A stretch of DNA of 64,000 nt from Arthrobacter sp. Leaf337 (GCF_001423745.1 NZ_LMPC01000012.1:708809-772808); one strand, 5' to 3'; positions 1-8,992 are shown, counted from the stretch's first letter. The notes: generated by a model from the letters alone, not told the origin. Made by a program: numbers and translations.

Positions 1-597
1 AGGTTCCGGCCCTGGGTGATGACATCCAGGGACCGGTCGTAGCGGAACGCGGGCCGGATGCGCTTGAAGATCCGCGGCACGGTCTCGACGTTGTGCGCGA
101 AGACCTCCGGTTTGGAGTCGCAGATCGCCGCGATGTGCTCGGGTTTGCCGGAGAAGTCCGGGATCAGCAGTTCGACGCCGGTGCCCGGGTTCAGTTCGTG
201 GATCTTGCGGACGGTTTCGGCGTAGAGCCAGACGCCCTCGTCGGCGAGGTCGTCCCGGGCCACCCCGGTCACGGTGGCGTAGCGCAGCGCCATGGCCTGG
301 ACCGAGCGGGCCACCTTGGTGGGTTCGAACATGTCCACCGGGGAGGGCTTGCCGGTGTCGATCTGGCAGAAATCACAGCGCCGGGTGCACTCTGAACCGC
401 CGATCAGGAAGGTGGCTTCCTTGTCTTCCCAGCACTCGAAGATGTTCGGGCAGCCGGCCTACCAGGTTCTTGAGCTGGACGAACTCCGGGCCCATCTGGA
501 CCTTGGCCTTGATCCACTCCGGCTTACGCTCCACCGGGGTGGCCGCGTTGCGCTGCTCGATACGCAGCATCTTCCGGCCTTCTGGTGCCAGTGTCAC
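1..597 (-). pseudogene. lipA: lipoyl synthase, frameshifted by an apparent internal deletion; partial at left edge
   Basis: Radical-SAM enzyme inserting sulfur at C6/C8 of protein-bound octanoyl groups. The N-terminus (GTG at 597, overlapping the lipB stop by 4 bases) reads normally up to VQLKNLV. The next recognisable LipA residues, [16 protein letters not shown], are in another frame from about 459 downwards. They continue through the radical-SAM motif C-TRR-C-DF-C and SPVDMFEP to the left edge at ...SLDVITQG. Between the two blocks, about 32 bases expected in the family are missing at 460/461, including the first cysteine of the auxiliary-cluster CX4CX5C motif. Translated as is, the protein ends at position 373 after 74 residues. 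This could be a real mutation or an assembly error; everything else looks like an intact, conserved gene. About 200 of roughly 335 codons lie in the window. Confidence -1.
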
Positions 598-1262
598 AGT
601 AGAGCTCCTTCGGGGCTTGAAACGAGTGCTTCTTCGTGCTTTCGGAATTCCGCCACGACCCGGTCCGCAATATCACCGGGGGTGATGGTCCTGCCGGCTT
701 CAATGGACATCGTGGTGACACCGGCGTCGGTGATGCCGCAGGCAATGATCTGGGCATACGGTGCCAGATCGTTGCTGCAGTTGATGGCGATGCCGTGCAT
801 GGTGACCCCGTCGAGGACGCGGATGCCGATTGCGGCAATCTTGCGGTCCGGCCCCTTGCTGTCAGCCTTGATCCAGACGCCGGCGCGTCCCTTGATCCGC
901 TCCGCAGTGATGCCGTACTCGGCCATGACCGCGATCATCACGGCTTCGAGCCGTTCGACGTAGTCACGGATGCCTGACCGGTTTTTCAGCTTGAGGATCG
1001 GATAGGCGATGAGCTGGCCGGGACCATGCCAGGTCAGCTTGCCGCCGCGGTCCACGGGGACGACGGGGGTTCCGTCGAACGGGCGTTCGTGGTCTTCTGT
1101 GAGCTTGCCGGCCGTGTAAACGGCTGCATGCTCAAGGAGCAGGACTGTGCTGGGTGCTTCAGCTGCGACGACTTTGTCATGGAGTTCGCGCTGGATGTCC
1201 CAGCCCTTCATGTAATCAACGAAATCCGGAGCAAGACCCAGCGTGGAAAACTCAAGAGTCAT
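594..1262 (-). CDS. lipB: octanoyl-[acyl carrier protein]:protein N-octanoyltransferase LipB
   Basis: Transfers octanoate from ACP to lipoyl domains of 2-oxoacid dehydrogenases and GcvH, the first step of lipoate biosynthesis. At 222 aa it has normal family length. It carries the LipB signature [16 protein letters not shown], the invariant lysine in [10 protein letters not shown] and the acyl-thioester cysteine in the [12 protein letters not shown] segment. The ATG at 1262 lies 7 bases after a TAAGCT -10 hexamer (minus strand), which suggests a leaderless transcript. It overlaps lipA (GTGA), so the two genes are translationally coupled. The substrate-bearing E2 protein is encoded at 9131-10873 on the same strand. 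Confidence -1.
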   Translation of the reverse strand: MTLEFSTLGLAPDFVDYMKGWDIQRELHDKVVAAEAPSTVLLLEHAAVYTAGKLTEDHERPFDGTPVVPVDRGGKLTWHGPGQLIAYPILKLKNRSGIRDYVERLEAVMIAVMAEYGITAERIKGRAGVWIKADSKGPDRKIAAIGIRVLDGVTMHGIAINCSNDLAPYAQIIACGITDAGVTTMSIEAGRTITPGDIADRVVAEFRKHEEALVSSPEGALL

Positions 1263-1269
1263 GGCATCC

Positions 1270-1275
1270 AGCTTA
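1270..1275 (-). promoter_or_regulatory. -10 element of lipB (leaderless)
   Basis: TAAGCT on the minus strand followed by 7 bases and the lipB ATG. No Shine-Dalgarno sequence precedes the start. Fits the leaderless -10 layout seen repeatedly in this window. Confidence -1.
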
Positions 1276-1375
1276 GACCCCGTCCGCCGTCGTGCCTGAT
1301 TCTGTGCTTAACCTCTCACTGCGGTGCCTGTGGATAACTTCTGCGGAATTCTGCCGATTCCGCTATTCCTTGGGT

Positions 1376-2992
1376 ATGGAGAAATACGATGACGACGGCG
1401 CGGCCCCGGAGGTTCCCGGCTATGAGGTTGTGCGTGAACTCGGGCGCGGCGGAAGCGCCAGCGTATGGCTTGTCCGGGAGGAGCAGACTCTCCGTGAGTT
1501 TGCGGTGAAGTGTTTTGACGCGGCCGACGGCCGTTTGCTGTCCGGGCCCGACGGCGGTGTTCCCGGCAGGGAGGCCCGGGCGACGGAAGACGCCGTGCGC
1601 CGGGAACTCAGGATTCTTTCCGCGCTGGACCACGGTCACCTGGTTCGAGCCCACGATGTGGTCAGGCTCCGGGGTGCAGCAGCCGGAGGCCTGGGGCTGG
1701 TCATGGATTACGCGGCCGGCGGCTCCCTGGCCCAGCTGGTCACCTGCCGCAGCCCGTTGAGCGTTGGCGAAACAGTGACTGTCCTGACGCCGCTTGCCCA
1801 AGCTCTGGGGTACCTCCACGGTCAGGGTTTCATGCACTCGGATGTGTCGCCGGGCAATGTGCTGTTCACCGCCCACGGCAAGCCCCTGCTGGCGGACCTT
1901 GGTGTTACTCGCATGGTGGGCGACGCCGCGGATGCTTCCCCGGCCGGCACGGCAGGCTTCCTGGACCCGGCGCCGGTGGACGCCTTAAGGGCAGGGCTGC
2001 AGCCCGAGCGGGATGTCTATTCCGCCGCAGCCGTCGGCTGGTACTGCCTGACCGGCAAGGCACCGGAGTCCGGCCCGGAGCGCCCGCCCCTCTCACTCCT
2101 GGTTCCCGGCGTGCCGACGGCCCTCGCTTCCGCGCTGGAAGCCGGCCTGTGGGGGGACCGTCGGGAACGGCCGACGGCCTTGGAGTTTGCGGCTGCCGTC
2201 TATCGCAGCGCGGACGCCACCGCGGTGGATTTGTCCGGCGCGGTCCACCCCACAGTGCTTCCCCAGCTGTTGACCCGCCGCAACGTCCCGCCGTCCCGCG
2301 ACGCGCGCGGCGCGGCGAAGCTCCGTGCCCTGCGACGCCGCCTGGGGAGCCCCGGTGGCCCCTTCAGCCGCCGGAGGCGCGTCGCGGGCCGGCATGCCGG
2401 GGGTAAACGCCGCAGGATGGGCGCCGCGGCTGCAGCGCTTGCCGGCTTGGTGATCGCTTCCGCGTGGTTCCTGGCCGGACCGCAGCAGGCCCTACAGCAG
2501 GCAGCCGAGCCAGAGTCCAGGCAGACAGCGGCGGCGCCATCGCCGGACGTCCGGCCGGGGGCGGCAGGAAGCCCCGTTCAGGCGGAGGCCCGTCAGCTGG
2601 CGCTTTCGCAACGGCCCGAGGAGGCCGTGCGTGGGCTGGCGGGACTACGGTCGGCTGCGTTGAGCTCCGGGGAACTCGGGCTGCTGGACGAGGTCAACCT
2701 GGAGAATTCCCCGGCTGCCGCAGCCGACGCCAAAGTCAGCGGGAAGCTCAGGGATACCGGCCATGTCCTGGCCGGCTTCAGCACCACCCTGACTCGGGCC
2801 GAGGCGGCGCCCGGCGGTTCGGACTCACGCGCCGTGGTGGCAATCACCGCAGTCAACTCGGAATATCGGGAAACCGATGCCGGCGGAAACGTCGTGGCAG
2901 TGGAACCTGCCGGTCCGGAGCAGCGGCTTCGCCTGGTCCTGGTCAGTTCCGGCGGGCGGTGGCGGATCCAAGAGATCCTGCCCGAGGTTTAG
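1376..2992 (+). CDS. membrane-anchored serine/threonine protein kinase
   Basis: 538 aa from the ATG at 1376. The frame stays open upstream but the kinase fold begins just after this start. The N-terminal kinase domain (about 15-270) shows the glycine loop GRGGSASVW (23-31), the ATP-anchoring lysine in AVKCF (K45), the catalytic loop HSDVSPGNVLF (H154-S155-D156) and DLG (D174) in place of DFG. A basic stretch precedes a single transmembrane segment at about 348-370 and an extracytoplasmic domain of about 165 aa with no recognised fold. The layout is PknB-like with a cytosolic kinase and external sensor, but without PASTA repeats. The catalytic Arg of HRD is Ser, so it is a non-RD kinase. Substrate unknown. 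TATTCC six bases before the ATG may be a weak leaderless -10. Confidence -1.
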   Translation: MEKYDDDGAAPEVPGYEVVRELGRGGSASVWLVREEQTLREFAVKCFDAADGRLLSGPDGGVPGREARATEDAVRRELRILSALDHGHLVRAHDVVRLRGAAAGGLGLVMDYAAGGSLAQLVTCRSPLSVGETVTVLTPLAQALGYLHGQGFMHSDVSPGNVLFTAHGKPLLADLGVTRMVGDAADASPAGTAGFLDPAPVDALRAGLQPERDVYSAAAVGWYCLTGKAPESGPERPPLSLLVPGVPTALASALEAGLWGDRRERPTALEFAAAVYRSADATAVDLSGAVHPTVLPQLLTRRNVPPSRDARGAAKLRALRRRLGSPGGPFSRRRRVAGRHAGGKRRRMGAAAAALAGLVIASAWFLAGPQQALQQAAEPESRQTAAAPSPDVRPGAAGSPVQAEARQLALSQRPEEAVRGLAGLRSAALSSGELGLLDEVNLENSPAAAADAKVSGKLRDTGHVLAGFSTTLTRAEAAPGGSDSRAVVAITAVNSEYRETDAGGNVVAVEPAGPEQRLRLVLVSSGGRWRIQEILPEV

Positions 2993-3002
2993 CTTCGAAC
3001 GC

Positions 3003-3896
3003 TTAGTCCCGGGCGGTTGCCCAGGCCGCTGCCTCGGACAGCGAGGGATGCTTCCACTCGAACCCGGCCTCGGCCAGTAGTGCCGGCTCCATGCGCTGGC
3101 TCCCGAGCAGGAGCTCATCGGCCAGCTTGCCCATGACCAGGCGCAGCACCGGCCCCGGCACCCGGAGGAGGGCCGGCCGGTGGAGTGCGGCGGCAAGCCG
3201 TGCCACCAAGGCATTGACGTCTGCGGTCTCGGGGGCGCAGAGGTTGACCGGACCTGACAACGGGGAGGTGAGCAGGAAGCTGAAGGCCGAGGATACGTCC
3301 GGCAGCGTGATCCACGGCCAGCACTGCCTGCCGTTCCCGAGGGGACCTCCAAGGCCGAGCCGGAGCAACGGCAGCAGCCGTCCCAGTGCGCCTCCCGAAC
3401 GGCTGAGGACCACCCCCGTCCTGGGCGTGACCACACGAACGCCCGCCGGAGCCGTGTGCGCCGCGGCTTCCCACTCCCGGCAGATCCGCGCCATGACTCC
3501 GGAGCCGTTCGAGGCGTGCTCGCGAAGAACTGCCGCCCCGCGGTCCCCGTAGTAGTTCGAGCCTGACTGGCTGATGAAGACCTTGGGCGGCTGTTCCGTT
3601 TTCGCCATTGCGGCCGCCAGCGTGTGCGTGGGGTCCAGCCGTGACCGGAACAGCTCGTCGATCCGTCCCCGGGTCCACGGCCGGTCCCCGATCCCGGCTC
3701 CTGCCAGGTTGATCACGGCGTCCGCGCCCTCCAGGTGGGCGGGATCAAGCTGCCCGGCTGCCGGATCCCACTGCAGTTCGCCTGCAGCCGCCGGTGCCCG
3801 GCGCACGAGACGGATGACCTCATGGCCACCCGAGCGCAGGTGGGCGGACATGTCGGTTCCGATAAGGCCGGAGGCGCCGGCCATGATGATTCGCAT
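3003..3896 (-). CDS. SDR39U1/YfcH-type NAD(P)-binding epimerase (TIGR01777 family)
   Basis: 297 aa from the ATG at 3896, chosen because MRIIMAGASGLIG is the canonical N-terminus; the frame extends a little further upstream. The Rossmann motif GASGLIG is followed by INLAGAGIGDRPWT and the SRLDPT region typical of TIGR01777 proteins, then ISQSGSNYYGDRG with the YYG signature. The C-terminal DUF1731-like part includes the PALLRVPGPVLRLVMG region. The reaction is unknown. In mycobacteria a homolog sits between the E2 gene and lipB, as it roughly does here, so a link to lipoate/2-oxoacid metabolism is possible but unproven. Convergent with the kinase gene (10-base gap) and divergent from the tricorn gene. 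Confidence -1.
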   Translation of the reverse strand: MRIIMAGASGLIGTDMSAHLRSGGHEVIRLVRRAPAAAGELQWDPAAGQLDPAHLEGADAVINLAGAGIGDRPWTRGRIDELFRSRLDPTHTLAAAMAKTEQPPKVFISQSGSNYYGDRGAAVLREHASNGSGVMARICREWEAAAHTAPAGVRVVTPRTGVVLSRSGGALGRLLPLLRLGLGGPLGNGRQCWPWITLPDVSSAFSFLLTSPLSGPVNLCAPETADVNALVARLAAALHRPALLRVPGPVLRLVMGKLADELLLGSQRMEPALLAEAGFEWKHPSLSEAAAWATARD

Positions 3897-3958
3897 GATC
3901 CATCTCACCATGCCCGGCACGGCGGCGGAACCTCCCGTCCGGCCCACTGGACTTTGAC

Positions 3959-3964
3959 TATGAT
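3959..3964 (+). promoter_or_regulatory. -10 element of tricorn protease gene (leaderless)
   Basis: TATGAT, then ctaacg (6 bases), then the ATG at 3971. There is no ribosome binding site between the hexamer and the start. Confidence -1.
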
Positions 3965-3970
3965 CTAACG

Positions 3971-6900
3971 ATGACCTCTTCGAGCTACTTTCGTTTCCCG
4001 CATCTGCACGACGATCTGGTCACCTTCGTGGCCGAAGACGACGTCTGGATTGCGCCGCTGGACGGAGGCCGCGCCTGGCGGGTTTCCTCCCTTCAGCTGC
4101 CGGCCCGCAACCCGCGCTTCACACCCGACGGCAAGCGCCTGGTGTGGACGGTTGTGCAGGGAACAGCGCCCGAGGTTGTCACCGCGGATGTCGACGGCGG
4201 AGGGTACCGCCAGCTGACGTACTTCGGGCATGCTTCCACCCGGGTCAAGGGCTTCACCGCGGCCGGCGACGTACTGGTCACGAGCGCGTTCCGGCAGGCG
4301 GAAAGCCGTCACACGCATGCCTACAGTGTTCCGCTGGAGGGTGGCTGGTCGGAGGAACTCGCTTTCGGGCCGGTCGAGTCAGTGGCCTTCGGCCCGGAGA
4401 TCGGCGACGAACGCCCCGTGGTCGTAGCCAGTGTCCTCTCACGCGAGCCGGCCTGGTGGAAGCGGTACCGCGGTGGTACCGCCGGCAAGCTCTGGATCGA
4501 CGCCGACGGCAACGGGGAGTTCGAACGCCTTGTTCCGGAACTGGACGGCAACCTCGCGGATCCCATGTGGGTTGACGGGCGGGTAGCTTTCCTTTCGGAC
4601 CACGAAGGCTATGGGAACCTGTATTCAGTGCTGCCGAACGGCACCGGGCTGCGCCGCCACACGGACCACGAAGACTTCTATGTGCGCCACGCGGCCACGG
4701 ACGGCAAGCGTGTGGTGTTCGAATCCGCCGGCGAGCTCTGGCTGGTCCCTGACCTGGATTCCGACGCAGTAAAACTCAACATATCGCTGGGATCAGCCTC
4801 GCAGGGGCGGAGGCCGGCACTCCTTAAGACCGCAAGGCACCTTGGCGGCGTGATTCCGGACCACACCGGTTCCTCAAGCGCCGTCGAAGCGCATGGCACC
4901 ATCCACTGGCTCCGGCACAAGGACGGGCCGTCGCGGGTCGTTGAAGCCGCGCCCGGTGTCCGTGCCCGGCTGCCGCGGCCGCTGAGCGAAGGCCGCATTG
5001 CCTATGTGGCCGACCACGACGGCGCGGAAGCCCTGTACATCAAAGAGATTGCTCCGCAGGTGGCCGGTGCGCAGGCAGCGGCTGCGGCCCGGCCCCAGCG
5101 GCCCGCCGGGCAGGACACCGGAACGTCCCTGCCGAAGCCCGTCCCGGCCGCCGGGATGAACACCCCCGGCATGGCATCACCCGCCGTTGATGGTTCCGGC
5201 GGCAGCGATGTGGCCGGCGGGGCGCCTGAAGAAGCAGTCATCCCCGCTGGTGGCGCCGGTGCCGGGCGTTTGCAGAAGATCGAATTCCCCAAGTCCACCC
5301 GGGCGAGTGCCATGGAGGCCAGCCCGGACGGCCGCTCCGTTGCCGTGGGAACGTCCTTTGGCGATGTCTATCTGGCCGACACGCGAAGCGGGACCATCAA
5401 GCTCATCACCAGCATCGGCGAGGGCACCATCGACGGCCTGTGCTGGTCCCCTGACTCCGCGTGGCTCGGATGGTCCGAACCGGTCACGTCGTTTGGTTCC
5501 CGCAGCAGGCTCCGCATTGTCAAAGTGGACGATCCGGAGTTCCGGATCGTGGACGTCACGGACGGACGCTTCCGGGACGCCTCGCCGTCGTTTACTCCTG
5601 ACGGCAAATTCCTCGCGTTCCTCTCGAACCGGAGTTTCGACCCCGTGTACGACGGACACTCCTTTGATTTGTCCTTCCCCAGCCCCATCAAGCCCTACCT
5701 TGTTGCGCTGGCCGCGGACACGCCGTCGCCGTTTGGCCCCTCGGTGGACCTCTCGGACGGACCGGACCGCGCCTCCGCGGAAAGCGCCGACGACGACGGC
5801 GCCGGTTCCGCTGTGCCTGCCGTCCGGGTAGACGCAGAGGGCCTGGCGCACCGTGTCATCGGAGTGCCTGTTCCGCAGGGCAACTACTCGGCGCTCGAGG
5901 CTACGCCGGGCGCTTTGCTCTGGCTGGACAACGCCCTTGCCGGCGTCACCGGCGACGGCCGGGCCAGCACCGACGACAAGGACGCCGCCCCCAGTCTGGT
6001 GCGCTTCGACATGGCCAGGCGCAGGACGGCCACCCTTGTGGACGCCCTGGACAGCTACCGGGTGTCCGGCGACGGCAGGAAAGTGGTCTTCCTGCACGAT
6101 AAGCAGATCCGGGTGGCGCCCGCCGATTCCAAGGGTGACGAGGATTCGGGGCAACTGGTGAAGGTGGACATCAGCCGCATCCGCGTGCTGCTGCATCCGC
6201 TGAGCGTTTGGGGCCAGGCATTCGACGAGGCCTGGCGGCTCCAGCGTGACTTCTTCTGGACAGAAGACATGGCAGGACAGGACTGGGAATCGGTGCACCG
6301 CCGCTACCGTCCCCTCGTGGACCGGCTCGGCTCGCACGATGACCTGGTGGACTTGCTGTGGGAGCTCCACGGGGAATTGGGCACGTCGCACGCCTACGTT
6401 CGTCCGGCGGCTGTCACCGAAAACGGCAGCGCCGGGCAGGGCCGCCTGGGCGCGGATCTGGCCTTCACCGGAACGGGCTGGGAAATTACCCGCATCCTGG
6501 CGGGGGAGTCATCGGACCCGCTCGCCACTTCACCGCTGACCAGGCCTGGTGCAGACGCCAAGGCCGGGGACGTCCTGCTCGCGATCGACGGCGTGGAACT
6601 GTCCGAAACGCTGACGCCCGCCATGCAGCTCGTGGGCGCCGCCGGAAAAGCCGTGGAGCTGACCTTGCGCAACGGCGCGGCCCACGGTGAGGCGGCAGGA
6701 AAGCAGCGCCGTATCGCTGTGGTGCCGGTCAAGGACGAGGAGCGTCTGCGGTACCAGGAATGGGTGGCCGGCAATCGACGGACAGTGCGTGAAGCGTCCG
6801 GCGGAACGTACGGCTACCTCCACATCCCGGACATGCTCGCGAACGGCTGGGCGCAGCTCCACCGCGACCTCGACACTGAGACCGCACTGGACGGGCTGAT

Positions 6901-7444
6901 CGTGGATGTCCGGCGCAACCGGGGCGGGCACACGTCCCAGCTCGTTGCGGAACTCATCGGCCGCAAGGTGACCGGATGGAGCATGCCGCGCGGTGAAAGG
7001 CCCCGGACGTACCCCCATCACGCGCCCCGCGGACCGGTGGTCATCCTGACGGACGAATTTGCCGGCTCGGACGGTGACATCATCACCCAGGTGTCCAAGC
7101 TACGCGGGATCGGGCCGGTCATCGGCACCCGGACCTGGGGCGGTGTGGTGGGCATTGACAACCGCTTCTCCCTCGCGGACGGAACCGGAGTGACGCAGCC
7201 GCGGTACGCCACCTGGTTCAGCGGCGGCGTGGGCTGGGGCGTCGAGAACTACGGCGTGACACCGGACATTGAGGTGACGTTCCCGCCGCACGCCTATGCT
7301 GCGGGCCGGGACCCCCAGCTTGAGTACGGCATCGGCGCCCTCAAGGAAATGATCCAGGAACTTCCCACGGACCGGCCCCCGCTCCGTGAAGGCTACCGGC
7401 GGCTCCTTCCGGCGCCCCTGCCTGCCCGCACCGCCAAGGACTGA
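3971..7444 (+). CDS. tricorn protease homolog (S41 family)
   Basis: 1157 aa cytosolic peptidase expected to trim oligopeptides released by larger proteases. The N-terminal two-thirds are beta-propeller repeats (for example DYVRH-like blades, FTPDGKRLVWT, FSPDGKFLAFLSNRSF-type motifs). A low-complexity Pro/Ala/Gly linker lies around residues 360-430. The C-terminal part has the tricorn core (LSVWGQAFDEAWRLQRDFFW), a PDZ-like domain (GDVLLAIDGVEL) and the S41 catalytic region: H807 in GELGTSHAYV and nucleophile S1033 in EFAGSDGDII. Both align with the His and Ser of archaeal tricorn. Length is close to the family norm (about 1070-1170). The start is supported by the leaderless -10 just upstream. 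Transcription ends at the strong hairpin at 7468-7515. Confidence -1.
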   Translation: MTSSSYFRFPHLHDDLVTFVAEDDVWIAPLDGGRAWRVSSLQLPARNPRFTPDGKRLVWTVVQGTAPEVVTADVDGGGYRQLTYFGHASTRVKGFTAAGDVLVTSAFRQAESRHTHAYSVPLEGGWSEELAFGPVESVAFGPEIGDERPVVVASVLSREPAWWKRYRGGTAGKLWIDADGNGEFERLVPELDGNLADPMWVDGRVAFLSDHEGYGNLYSVLPNGTGLRRHTDHEDFYVRHAATDGKRVVFESAGELWLVPDLDSDAVKLNISLGSASQGRRPALLKTARHLGGVIPDHTGSSSAVEAHGTIHWLRHKDGPSRVVEAAPGVRARLPRPLSEGRIAYVADHDGAEALYIKEIAPQVAGAQAAAAARPQRPAGQDTGTSLPKPVPAAGMNTPGMASPAVDGSGGSDVAGGAPEEAVIPAGGAGAGRLQKIEFPKSTRASAMEASPDGRSVAVGTSFGDVYLADTRSGTIKLITSIGEGTIDGLCWSPDSAWLGWSEPVTSFGSRSRLRIVKVDDPEFRIVDVTDGRFRDASPSFTPDGKFLAFLSNRSFDPVYDGHSFDLSFPSPIKPYLVALAADTPSPFGPSVDLSDGPDRASAESADDDGAGSAVPAVRVDAEGLAHRVIGVPVPQGNYSALEATPGALLWLDNALAGVTGDGRASTDDKDAAPSLVRFDMARRRTATLVDALDSYRVSGDGRKVVFLHDKQIRVAPADSKGDEDSGQLVKVDISRIRVLLHPLSVWGQAFDEAWRLQRDFFWTEDMAGQDWESVHRRYRPLVDRLGSHDDLVDLLWELHGELGTSHAYVRPAAVTENGSAGQGRLGADLAFTGTGWEITRILAGESSDPLATSPLTRPGADAKAGDVLLAIDGVELSETLTPAMQLVGAAGKAVELTLRNGAAHGEAAGKQRRIAVVPVKDEERLRYQEWVAGNRRTVREASGGTYGYLHIPDMLANGWAQLHRDLDTETALDGLIVDVRRNRGGHTSQLVAELIGRKVTGWSMPRGERPRTYPHHAPRGPVVILTDEFAGSDGDIITQVSKLRGIGPVIGTRTWGGVVGIDNRFSLADGTGVTQPRYATWFSGGVGWGVENYGVTPDIEVTFPPHAYAAGRDPQLEYGIGALKEMIQELPTDRPPLREGYRRLLPAPLPARTAKD

Positions 7445-7467
7445 TCCGGCCGGCTGCCCGGACAAAC

Positions 7468-7515
7468 GAAGGCCCCGCTCCTTCCTGGCAACAACCAGGA
7501 AGGAGCGGGGCCTTC
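7468..7515. terminator. bidirectional terminator between tricorn and OsmC genes
   Basis: Perfect 21-bp inverted repeat (7468-7488 with 7495-7515) around a CAACAA loop, located between two convergent genes. GC-rich arms without a long T-run, the usual actinobacterial form. Confidence -1.
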
Positions 7516-7562
7516 GCCGTGCGGTGGTGCGGCATCCTTGGGAGCGGCCGCGTGCCTGCAGC

Positions 7563-7994
7563 CTAGGAAGCTGCGAGCGTGGCGTCCATGGTGATGTCGA
7601 TGCTGGCCAGGGCACCCGAGACCGGGCAGCCGACCTTGGCTTCCCCGGCGATCTTCTGGAACTCTTCTTCCGAGATGCCCGGGACGGTGGCGTTCACCGT
7701 CAGGTGGCTCCCGGTGATCCCGGTGCCCGGCACGAAGGTAACATCTGCCTTGGTGTTGATTTCTTCAACGGTGAAGCCGGCCTGGCTCAACGCCAGGCTG
7801 AACGCCATGGAGAAGCAGGCCGAGTGCGCTGCGGCGATCAGCTCTTCGGGACTGGTCTTGCCTTCCGACTGTTCCGCTCGGGCCTTCCACGTAACGGCGT
7901 AGGTGCCCAGCCCGGAGCTGTCCAGCGTGGTGTTGCCGGACCCCTCGAACAGGTCGCCGTTCCATACGGTGTGCGCGGTGCGTGTTGCTGCCAT
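7563..7994 (-). CDS. OsmC/Ohr-family peroxiredoxin-like protein
   Basis: 143 aa from the ATG at 7994. This start is preferred over a GTG six bases upstream because GAGGAG lies at the correct distance from the ATG. OsmC proteins reduce organic hydroperoxides with two redox cysteines. Both are present in the expected contexts, AAHSACFSMAFS and EAKVGCPVSGAL. N-terminal TAHTVWNGDLFEGSGN and the TSPEELIAAAHS block match the OsmC rather than the Ohr branch. The soluble enzyme probably acts in the cytosol, with lipoyl/Lpd or mycothiol systems as candidate reductants (inference; lpdA is 3 kb away). Monocistronic, convergent with the tricorn gene. Confidence -1.
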   Translation of the reverse strand: MAATRTAHTVWNGDLFEGSGNTTLDSSGLGTYAVTWKARAEQSEGKTSPEELIAAAHSACFSMAFSLALSQAGFTVEEINTKADVTFVPGTGITGSHLTVNATVPGISEEEFQKIAGEAKVGCPVSGALASIDITMDATLAAS

Positions 7995-8114
7995 ATCCAC
8001 TCCTCAGCTTAGATTCGATCCGGTCCGGGCTTCCGCCCAAACCTTCCGGATCAATCCTATGGATTCAGGACCTGCGGCGCACGGGGTGTCCGCTGTCAGA
8101 GGATTATGACCGTC

Positions 8115-8120
8115 TACACT
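8115..8120 (+). promoter_or_regulatory. -10 element of VOC protein gene (leaderless)
   Basis: TACACT, then ggcgcc (6 bases), then the ATG at 8127. Supports 8127 over the in-frame ATG at 8106. Confidence -1.
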
Positions 8121-8126
8121 GGCGCC

Positions 8127-8516
8127 ATGGGAACTCAACGCCGAAGGGATCACACTGCCGTCATGACACCGCAGGCGAGGATCGCGGCCATCATGGTCAA
8201 TGCCGGGAACGCGGAAGAGCTTGCGGCGTTTTGGGCTGCCCTGCTGGGAACCACGGTCTCCGCCCGCTTTGACCAGTTCGTCTGGCTCAAGCCGGCTGCT
8301 CCGGGAGCGCCGCAGCTGGCCTTCCAGGAGGTCCCTGACGCCACACCCGGCCGGCGGCGCCTGCACCTTGACCTCCATGGACCCGACCCGGAAGGGCTGC
8401 GGGCCCACGCCGAATCGCTCGGAGCCGTGTTTGTGGAAGGACACGACATCGGCGACTTCCACTGGGACGTGATGCATGACCCTGAAGGAAACGAATTCTG
8501 CATCGCCACCGACTGA
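8127..8516 (+). CDS. VOC-superfamily (glyoxalase/bleomycin-resistance-like) protein
   Basis: 129 aa from 8127. Another in-frame ATG is at 8106, but the TACACT hexamer six bases before 8127 favours this one, and homology-like sequence starts only at MTPQARIAAIMVNAGN. Shows the vicinal-oxygen-chelate pattern of the actinobacterial glyoxalase_6 type: AEELAAFWAALLGT, LAFQEVPDATPGRRRLHLDLHG and the C-terminal DPEGNEFCIA. The metal-binding His/Glu positions are plausible (HLDLHG, PEGNEF). Substrate cannot be told from sequence. Single gene followed by a strong hairpin at 8559-8607. Confidence -1.
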   Translation: MGTQRRRDHTAVMTPQARIAAIMVNAGNAEELAAFWAALLGTTVSARFDQFVWLKPAAPGAPQLAFQEVPDATPGRRRLHLDLHGPDPEGLRAHAESLGAVFVEGHDIGDFHWDVMHDPEGNEFCIATD

Positions 8517-8558
8517 CTGGCAGACGGAATCCGCCACCGGCCCGCCGCTGACCGGCCA

Positions 8559-8607
8559 CAACGACGACGGCGGCCCTCCCTGCCGGGGAGGGCCGCCGTC
8601 GTCGTTG
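8559..8607. terminator. bidirectional terminator between VOC and 4-TM genes
   Basis: 22-bp perfect inverted repeat (8559-8580 with 8586-8607) with a 5-base loop between two convergent genes. Confidence -1.
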
Positions 8608-8635
8608 GCGCAGCAGCGGTACTGCCGGAGTTGCG

Positions 8636-8986
8636 CTACTGCCAGAGAGTGGCGATAGCAACGTTCAGCAGCGCGAGGCCGCCCACGCTGTGGGCCAGTC
8701 CCTTGCTGATCGGCTCGTCCTTTTTGTATTTGCGGCGGCCCATGAACGCGACGACCGCGACGGCCAGCGCGATGGCGAACTTGATGCCGAGCTTGAAGTA
8801 GTTCGCCTCCATGTCCAGTGCGGGGATGAGCCCCATCATCACGATGCCCGTGATGATCTGCAGGGCTGCGCCGTCGAATTGGCGCGGATGCACCGTGGGC
8901 TTATTCATGTTGCCGATCCAGATGCCGACAATCATGGCTGCGCCGATGATATGGAGGAAGACCATGATGTGGTAGACGATAATCAT
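8636..8986 (-). CDS. small four-helix membrane protein, unknown function
   Basis: 116 aa, ATG at 8986. I do not recognise the family with certainty. Hydrophobic segments lie at about 1-24, 38-56, 66-83 and 97-115, with a positively charged cytoplasmic-type loop (MGRRKYKKDEP) between the third and fourth. Histidines at residues 6 and 12 in the first helix (YHIMVFLHIIGA) could bind heme or metal (speculative). The promoter is notable: a leaderless -10 (TAGACT, 6 bases before ATG) with a BlaI-type dyad at 9008-9024 over the -35 region, matching the three dyads in the blaI-cydA gap. This suggests co-regulation with cytochrome bd. Monocistronic. Confidence -1.
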   Translation of the reverse strand: MIIVYHIMVFLHIIGAAMIVGIWIGNMNKPTVHPRQFDGAALQIITGIVMMGLIPALDMEANYFKLGIKFAIALAVAVVAFMGRRKYKKDEPISKGLAHSVGGLALLNVAIATLWQ

Positions 8987-8992
8987 GAGCCC

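Noticed and set aside
292..963. Long open frame on the plus strand across lipA/lipB
   Set aside because: Composition is that of an antisense shadow; lipB on the minus strand is unambiguous and lipA is recognisable there too.
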